NCBI GenBank assembly: GCA_037903475.1
Contig: JBAJFG010000448.1
Location: 62,001 to 126,000 of the forward strand
Length of the DNA stretch: 64,000 nucleotides
From: Ancylostoma caninum
Lineage: Eukaryota; Nematoda; Chromadorea; Rhabditida; Ancylostomatidae
Direction: 5' to 3'
Shown here in pieces: positions 56,637-64,000 of this stretch. The notes under the pieces are model-generated. The model made no database searches. It was given only the letters and a program-made list of their open reading frames with translations, and was not told where the DNA came from. Position 1 is the first letter of the stretch; each line of letters opens with the position of its first letter. Both the position numbers and the translations under genes were made by a program.

Positions 56637-59600
56637 TACTTAGCGATGACACCTCATTCACTTACCGGGAAAAGCCTGGGACAATCGAACTCGCCATGAT
56701 TTCTCGGAAACTCGTATCAAGGTATCTGGTAAGCGACTGCTACGAATTTTACAGAAAAAAAATCTAAAATATTCCTTCTCTGGATAGTCAAACGCTTCGG
56801 AAGAGCGGTTCAGCAACACGTTCATTCATTCATTCGACGGGAAAATCAGCGTCCCATTCCCAATTTACCACTCTAATAGCTCTACGTCATACATAAGTGA
56901 AGAGCACGTACAGTTTTCCATGGTAAGTAAGGTCTACTTGTAAATCAACCTTTTTCTGAGCTCTTCTTCGAAATAGGCGAACATCGAGAAAGTTTAAAGG
57001 GTACATCTTCAGAAGCATTTCCGAAGAAAAACACTCATCATTCAGTGGCAGACATTGAAATCTTTCTCATATGGTGGTGCCCGGTAAAAAATGGGTGTGA
57101 CCAGCCAGAAACTTTACCTGCATGAACAACGTTTACATCAGCCTATGAGAGTTAATTCGATTTTCGATTCGATCTTGCTAATAAAACAAGAAATCAATGT
57201 AAAACGGTCCAAAACCTCTATTAACTTGACCGAAAAATTTCGGAAATTTTGCCGATCCGTTCACTTACGGGCTTCCTTCCCGATCTCCATCCGCCGTTGC
57301 TTTATTTGCAAATGTCAGCTCATCTATTTCTAGCTAATGTTCTGCTGTCCCTCTAGTGATAGGCGAGAAAATAGTTAAAAGAAAAGCGAAAAAAATCGAA
57401 AATTATACTGGCGTTCTGTCAAATCTCCGACGATTAGGTGCTCTGTGCAAGGAATGATGGCCGAGCAGCTGGTTCTTTATATGTTACTTACTAGAAATTG
57501 GCAGTAACTTTAGAAGTTTTATGCAAATAGGCAAAATATCTGAGGTCAGCTAGGTGGAGGATCTCCCACGCAACGATTCCAGACAATTCAGTAACATTTA
57601 ACGTCCTAATGAAGATTCGTACGTGAGTTCACCGTGGCAAGTGATTGAAGACACTCTTTTGAGAACATCGTGGCTCGTTGCCAGCGTCTGACCGCGTTCT
57701 CACCGGGTGCGAGGTCGCAGCGCACCGCTCCCTGCACCGGTCACTATCGATCCCTTTGCAATTCCTCGGTCTCGTTCCGATCACTATTCCCAGCCGAACA
57801 GCACAAAAATAGCACGTAGAGCTCGAAAAACTAATAGCGAATCTCAGGACTCTCTTGGTATTCTGCATATTCCGAAAAAATGTGTATGACTTGTCGTGTA
57901 CTTTGGGGAGTTTCGCAAAAAAAATGTTCTGGATGTCAGTTTTGTGTTTGTGGACAGCTGTTTCTCTCCTGCCTTTATTGTAACAATTTTGACTCACTCA
58001 CAATTACAAAGGTACATATAGCTATGAATTTGGAAAGTTTCGAGCCATGATGTTGCACGTTCGGCACTAATTTGTCCTAATTTTCCACTAATTACTCCTG
58101 GCTCAGCACTAGTCCTTGTTTTCTTCCTAAATTTAACGGTGACACTTCTTTGAATTTAGCTGTTCTCATAAGTCAGTTAGGCAATTTTTACCTCGAATAG
58201 TCGATTTTCATTACCATTTTCTTTACACAATCCTTTATGCTTTTCAAACTCGACTTCTTGAATGTTAGCTTTGTGGATTCTACGATAGCTGGCATTCAGA
58301 GCCACTCCATACTAGATCTATTTGGAGGGCGACTGAGTTCGGGTCAAATAAGCCAACTCCTCGATTGAATCCTGTGAAGATTTTGATGTTATCATCTCCG
58401 ACGAACATTGATTCAATCACGCTGTTTGATTGGTCTTATCCGTTGGTGTGCTCTTGCGCTGCGCTTTGCTGACTCTTCTTGGTCGGATATTATCATCAAT
58501 TCTCTTCCGTATCTCTTCAGGGTTGTATATGATGAATATCCCACTGAACTACCCTACTCAGTCAAGTCCTCATTGTTTTTACTTGCCATTTTCATTCAAA
58601 TTTAGCTCTTGTAGCGTTGCCTGGTTAGACTTGCGTTTTACCCTGTTTTATCTGTACTCCATAATATCCTTTTGAAAGAGCTTAACTCAGCTAATTTCTC
58701 GTATGAAATCAAAACTGAGGGCGGAGTCTACTGCTTTCTAGATATTAAGTAGATATGTGCAAGTTCCTCCAAACTTGTCGACTTTTTGTATATGAATGTT
58801 GTCAACCAAACAGGCAACTCATAACCTCATGTTAGCAGTGTATTTACAATGCTATTGAGCAGTGCTATGTACGTATATCCATCCACTAGCCAGTCGGATA
58901 TGGCAATGATGTTTGCATGACCTTTCCAATAAGTGTTTTGATTCATATGAGTCGACATGCGTGGACAATTAGGCTTTGCTGGGGCTCTTCCTCCAACTTT
59001 AGCTGGATAATCAGTTTTTCGTACGTGATCTAATGTTACGTATGTGTTAAGACATCTCGGGTATATGTCGATAATGAGTAGAGAAATTCAATTGGAACGG
59101 CGTAAAACGACTTTTTGTGTGTTCTTCTTTTTCCGATAGTTTTCAGGGTGATGTTACCTTCAGATTTTCTCTAATTCCAAGATATTCGTCTAAAACTACC
59201 AGTGGGAATGATGTCAAATTACTCTACCAGAACTACCAGGATTCATTTAACATTCTCCTGCGTGGATCTAACTCAGCTATTTTCTCTTGCAAAATGAGAA
59301 ATTAGGCGGCACCCTTCTTCACTCCTTTCCATATACTATCTAATCACAAATTTCTTGATATTTCTCAACTTTTTTACATAAACTAACCAAGGAAGCATCC
59401 GAATTTCTGAAAAGAAGTGGAAATCCAGTCCTCTCTCGTCGTCAGTCGCTCTTTGTTGAAAGCTAATAAATGCTATCAATTCTTCAAATGTCCGTTCTTC
59501 ACCACGTATTTTTTATTTATATTGGTTAATCAATGAACATAACATGTCGAAATATTGGGAAAAAACCAACAGGAAAAGCAAAAAGAAGAAAAAGAAAAAC

Positions 59601-62100
59601 GCAGTGTCCAAAATTATTCGTGGGCTGGGTACTACTTTGTGGAAATTTGTAGAAATTCATACAAAAACCTTCTCGCAAATGTTTTCTATTGATTTCACCA
59701 CTATTAGATAAATGTCCGTTCTCAATTTAGCATTTGTTGAATGGAAAAATTCTAGATCAATATGTTAAGCTAGAAAGTCCGGAAGTGGGCAAAAAGCCGT
59801 GTCCCGGGAGACGATTGCGTGATGGGAAATTGGAACAGCAGTGAACATTTGCTCTCATTATTCTCACCACATGGCATTGCACAATGCATCCCAATGTTCT
59901 CTAGAGGTCCTTCCCAGGAGTAGAGCAGGAGGTTCACCTGGAAAGGACGGTTCGGCTGAACGATTGGCCGAATTGAAGAATTAGCCAATCGCGAAGCTTG
60001 GTCGCGCCGCCATTTCCTTATACAACGCTCCACGCAACAAATTCGCCGATGAGAGGGTCCCACCCTAGTGCTCCACTAATTCGAACTCTCCACACTGCCA
60101 TTAAACGCTATTTTTGAGACCACTCATGCATTGGTCAGCATATTTTCACTTTACAGCTAGGAAGAACTCATCCATTTCCATCAAATTATTCGTAGATATC
60201 TGGAAGAATAGATTTGTTTTCCCGACATTTGCTTAACGTTGCGTAATGGTGTTATGTATATGTAGTGTTTGTCCAGCAGCTTATACTATCTCGTATTGTT
60301 CCCGTGGCCTAACGTCCGATGGCCCAACTGCCTTTGCTTTAGCTAATGAACCACCCCAGTACCGTTGTTTTGCCCTGCTTCCGTTCTGTGGATCGCTAGA
60401 ATTCCATCAAATTTTGAATTTTGAGGTTCTTTCAGCTGCTTCCCTTTATTTCGCACTATGCATTCTCCTAGGCCAACTCCTACATACTACATACTTTATC
60501 TAACATAATATTCTGTCAAGAAAGTGTTTTTACTCCAAAACTCCTTAAAACCATCACCGACGTGTTACACCATTCGGTGATGGCTTTATGAGGCTTCTGG
60601 GTAGAATTTTCTTGATTATAACGTCACAGCTTATTCACTTACACTTACACGTCGATTAATAACACGTCATCGGGATTTTTTTGAAGGAACAACAACTGAA
60701 GGAAAATTTGCAAACGTTTCTTTTGTCATTAAATGCGATTGCATGAAGCCAATCATGGAAAAATAATCACTATTAGCAGCTATCGTTATCCACTGAGCAA
60801 ACATTGTTTCTCTTCGGCCCTTCTCTCCGAAGCTTCACTCCCTTCTAGTTGCTCTCTTCCAAAGGAATTAACGTTTGTTATGTTTTTTATAATTTCGTAT
60901 TTATGCATCTGCGAACTCTTCGGAAACAACTTTTTTCATCCGCGGAGCCACTTTTTCTCCTGCGTTTCCGCCATATTTTGTATCCATCTAAGAACAAATG
61001 GAGATCAGTTTTTTCGTGGAAGATTTGATTTCTCACAGCGAATAACGTTGTAAAGGAGTTGAAACACTCGCACAACCATCGCTTCACTTCGCGATTTCGG
61101 ACGGACGAACGCAATGGTGTCGGACGCATGCTGTATGTACGTATAGATTGCTCTTATCAGAATCGACAATTTTGTACAGCTGTTTCGACTTCACCTGCCA
61201 TTTAGTTCGTTACTACCTTATCAGCTACCACTGATAAGGTTCCACATTTGTTCCCCGATCATATCTGATTTTGGTCATTCACTTATCATGTTTTTTTTTG
61301 GCTGCAACTTTACTGCTATTAAAATCCTCCACTGTCCAACCTACTGTTTTACTCATTCTGTTGGTTCCTAGCGTTCAATGTGGGCAATGTTGGCTTCGGG
61401 AAATTTTGAATTGAAATGTATTACGTATACAACTTGTTAGAGTGTCATTTTCCTAGAATGAAAACAGGAAATCATTCGAGGCATTGCATTTCGGGTCATA
61501 AAAACTAGTAAGGCGCGGACAAGCTGAAGCCGCATGCATCTCCTGAAATTACCCAGGGTAAACATGATCGCAACCCGTTAATTTATCCATCGTTAACTTG
61601 TGCCAGTTTGCTGTCTTGAGCAATCCTAATTATGCATCCAGGCCCTGTTCTGAGCTGTTCACCATTCCTCAGATTAAAAAATCCCCATGAATGTCATTTT
61701 CAACACGTGCTCTGACGAGGCAAAGACCACAGGTCATTGCTGCCATTTCGCGATAGCAAATCACGCCCGTAAATAGTGAATAGTCTCCATAGTTCACTCT
61801 CGAGGCCATATTCTATTGAATCACGCTGTTGACTCTTTTGCATCTTGGTCTCTCTTCATCCTGAAGCAACGCTGGTTTCTCAAGCAAGGTGTTGAACAAG
61901 GATCTTCTTAAGCGGTGGAGAAACACCGCAGCGCATAGAAAAATTAATTGCTATCAGCTGGTGTCCACAAATTTCATCGACGACCCCTAAATGAGTTGCA
62001 ATTTTTGTGAAAAAATTGTTACATGCCATGTTTTTACATGGAATGGAAGCTAATTCACGCCATATCCGTGCCACAAACAGGAAAACTAGTGTGTGCATAA
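56637..62100. other. No firm gene; one coding-like frame
   Basis: The frame ending at 57889 (+) reads PVTIDPFAIPRSRSDHYS, then NSTKIARRARKTNSESQD and a stop. It could be a last exon, but no good acceptor or partner exon was found. Otherwise the dispersed repeat at 59962 and hairpins at 60549-60580 (CCATCACCGA / TCGGTGATGG) and 61214-61237 (CCTTATCAG / CTGATAAGG). Confidence 0.4.
59962..60036. repeat. Dispersed 75-bp repeat, copy C
   Basis: GATTGGCCGAATTGAAG, then TTAGCCAATCGCGAAGC and CAACGCTCCACGC. GATTGGC and GCCAATC form an inverted pair within the unit. Confidence 0.6.
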
Positions 62101-62102
62101 TA

Positions 62103-63378
62103 TTAGGTGCGTGCAAAAGTTCCGGGGCAGTTGGTGTTATTTCACCGTTCAACGTAGTTTTGCTCCTTGCATGTACGATATCTTGCAACAGTTTTCATGT
62201 ATGCTGGTAGCCTGGAACATCTGCTACCTATACCAATTTTGGCTCCGGTCTACATCACAGCGTTGCTCTGTTTTGGGTGTAAAACCAATGCTACGAGCTG
62301 TGCAATAATTTGGGGAATTTCGCTTTATGAAATCAAATCTAGGCGATTAACAAAAGAAGCGACAGATAGCATCAATAATGCGTTTGTGGAGAGTATTTTC
62401 TCTAAAATGCCAGGTGCTCAAAGGTTCCTAGGAATTCTGAGCTGATATGAGAGCCTGGAAAATGCTTCACAAGTAGGTCAGAGATTTGTTCATAGCAAAG
62501 GCGCCAGGAAAGAGCAGGTTGAACCAGAACTTGTGCATAGTGCGCAAGACATTACGGGGAATTCAGTCAACAATGTCTCGTCACTTGAGGAATATAGGTA
62601 AGAAAGGGAAGGTGAGTGGATGAATTTTGCGTGAGTTGAGCGAAGAGCACCAACGTCCACACTGGCAAGTCTGCACATATTCGACCTTCAGATTTTTTAA
62701 CAAATCGTTTCATGGATGGATTGTTATTGTTGATAGAGAATGGGTCGGGTACGACAATAGGAGGAACTCATCCCAAAGTCCGGGCTCCTGCCACCCACCT
62801 AAAAAATGGCCGAACCATCACTTCCTTCTTTTAAAAAAATTTTGACGTTTCATGGTCAGCAACGTGACTAGTCTGCAATGAATTTGGTTTCTAATGAATG
62901 CACAATAATTGCCCTGTAGTACTTCCTTTTCCCTAAAGAAATCACGGGGAAACCCTACAGCATAGGGCCGACACAGGCGGAAATATGTGATCTGTTCCGG
63001 CTGTGGGATAACGCACACCAGCATGTTGTAGTGTCAACCGTATAAAGAATTGGTCATTCGGCCTCCGAAGTTCTAGCCTAACCTATATTACACCTTATAC
63101 CTGCCTCTAACAGACTACCCCCATTTCATCCTTTTATGGCTTTACCTCTGCTGTAAAACTTTTAATGAACAGACCCTACTGGGAAACGACGTGTGCGACT
63201 ATTACAGGTGTAGACCTGTCAAATTTTTAGCTTCCGCGAAAGTCTTTGTGGTGCCATATTGGCAACATTACGGAGATGCCAATGCTTTTTGTTCTGAACA
63301 AAATTACTGACTTTGAGTCAAGTTATTGCGTTTTGAAAAACTAGATGGAAATGCCCCGGAACTTTTGCACGCACCTAA
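62103..63378 (+). mobile_element. Full-length mariner-like transposon with broken transposase
   Basis: The 1276-bp length is typical of mariner. Terminal inverted repeats are identical over 27 bases (beginning TTAGGTGCGTGCAAAAG) and flanked by TA. The interior + strand keeps a recognisable transposase stretch around 62560-62690 (SRHLRNIGKKGKVSG, then RELSEEHQRPHWQVC), the part following the N-terminal helix-turn-helix, but it is split by stops and frameshifts. It is defective although the ends remain perfect. Confidence 0.88.
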
Positions 63379-63552
63379 TACTATACGTACTGGCATTATA
63401 TGTATTAAAACTTTATTGATGTTAAAATTAACTTAGTTTGGCGATGTTTCAGCTGTCTGGACTCTATTCCGGTGGAACCGCCCCTTTTTTTGGCTCAGAA
63501 ATTTCTGTGACCACCATCGGAAGGCATGTACTGTCATCCCCTTATAAATATA

Positions 63553-63702
63553 GGAAACTCCAAACGTACGCAGACAAGAGCCGAGATCGCGGCGCGGCTT
63601 TATGGGCAGAGACGCAGGCGCACACTATGCTGAGCTCTCGTGACTCTGCCCAAGAAAGCCGCGCCGCGGTCCTGACTTTTGACTGCATCCGTTTGGAGTT
63701 CT
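63553..63702. mobile_element. GC-rich foldback element
   Basis: Two arms of about 60 bases, GGAAACTCCAAACGTACG to TTTATGGGCAGAGAC and its inverted counterpart, face each other around a short centre near 63620-63645. The arms share the core CGCGGCGCGGCTTT. There are no coding features apart from an open frame that simply runs through it. Confidence 0.7.
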
Positions 63703-64000
63703 CTGTAGTTCTGATTCTCTCGCTGACACAGATTTGCATAAATGGTTTTGCTGAGTTTTCCTTCTACATTTTTATGCTTTCTAGTTTTAAGTCTATTTTA
63801 GAGCTCCGTTTTACTTTCAACATGCTCTGGAATTTCGATTGGAAGCGGAGAAGTACAGAACATTAGTGGAAAAAGAGTGAGCTCCTTCTAATTTTAGTAA
63901 GGATCTTGTCGCGGAGAAAAAGCTGTGCAAGAATTTTCGTGCTCCATTCTTCACTCTTCGTTTTGGGCCCATTTTTTGGTTTTTTATGGACTCAGATCAG
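63703..64000. other. No recognised feature
   Basis: Unremarkable AT-rich sequence to the end of the window. Confidence 0.4.

Overview
The window looks like nuclear DNA of a nematode, most plausibly a clade V strongylid of the hookworm kind. The basis is AT-rich intergenic DNA, splice acceptors of the TTTCAG type, introns as short as 55 nt beside introns of several kb, a likely trans-splice acceptor just upstream of a start codon, and many small Tc1/mariner, hAT-like and foldback elements plus TTCA microsatellites. The genus is an inference and was not tested by any search. There is no bacterial operon, CRISPR array or rRNA.

One gene is certain: a plasma-membrane type CLC chloride channel (nematode clh family, ClC-1/2-like) on the + strand from 33787 to 53952. 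I assembled it from 24 coding exons, and splice phases agree at every junction from exon 3 to exon 24. It has the three CLC signature motifs (GSGIP, GKEGPFVH, GVFVP), the helix R tyrosine and two C-terminal CBS domains separated by a Ser/Arg-rich linker. The complete model gives about 848 residues. Its 5' end is irregular. A 489-bp mariner-derived element sits within what looks like the start of exon 2, and the exon 2/exon 3 phases only agree if a weaker donor or an extra exon is used. A small minus-strand two-exon ORF (33294-33759) lies head to head with the gene, start codons about 28 bp apart, and is a low-confidence gene candidate.

Layout. 1-33 kb: no recognisable gene; mobile-element relics and repeats, including a mariner derivative (2675-3214), a foldback (6409-6602), a TTCA array (9921-10079), a TTAA-flanked element (20063-20812), a 60-bp GC-rich minisatellite (about 21999-23385), a hAT-like element (29747-30018) and a Tc1-like element with doubled inverted repeats (31332-32902). 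33.8-54 kb: the CLC gene, whose long introns hold further elements (34.76-35.17, 36.29-36.78, 41.83-42.20, 44.43-44.84, 46.93-47.09 kb) and a TTCA array of nearly 500 bp. 54-64 kb: no firm gene; a third copy of the short mariner derivative (56134-56636), a full-length but broken mariner (62103-63378) and a GC-rich foldback (63553-63702).

Functionally the window is one ion-channel locus in a transposon-rich neighbourhood. The most interesting feature is the transposon in the 5' coding part of the channel gene. I found no clearly new multi-gene system.
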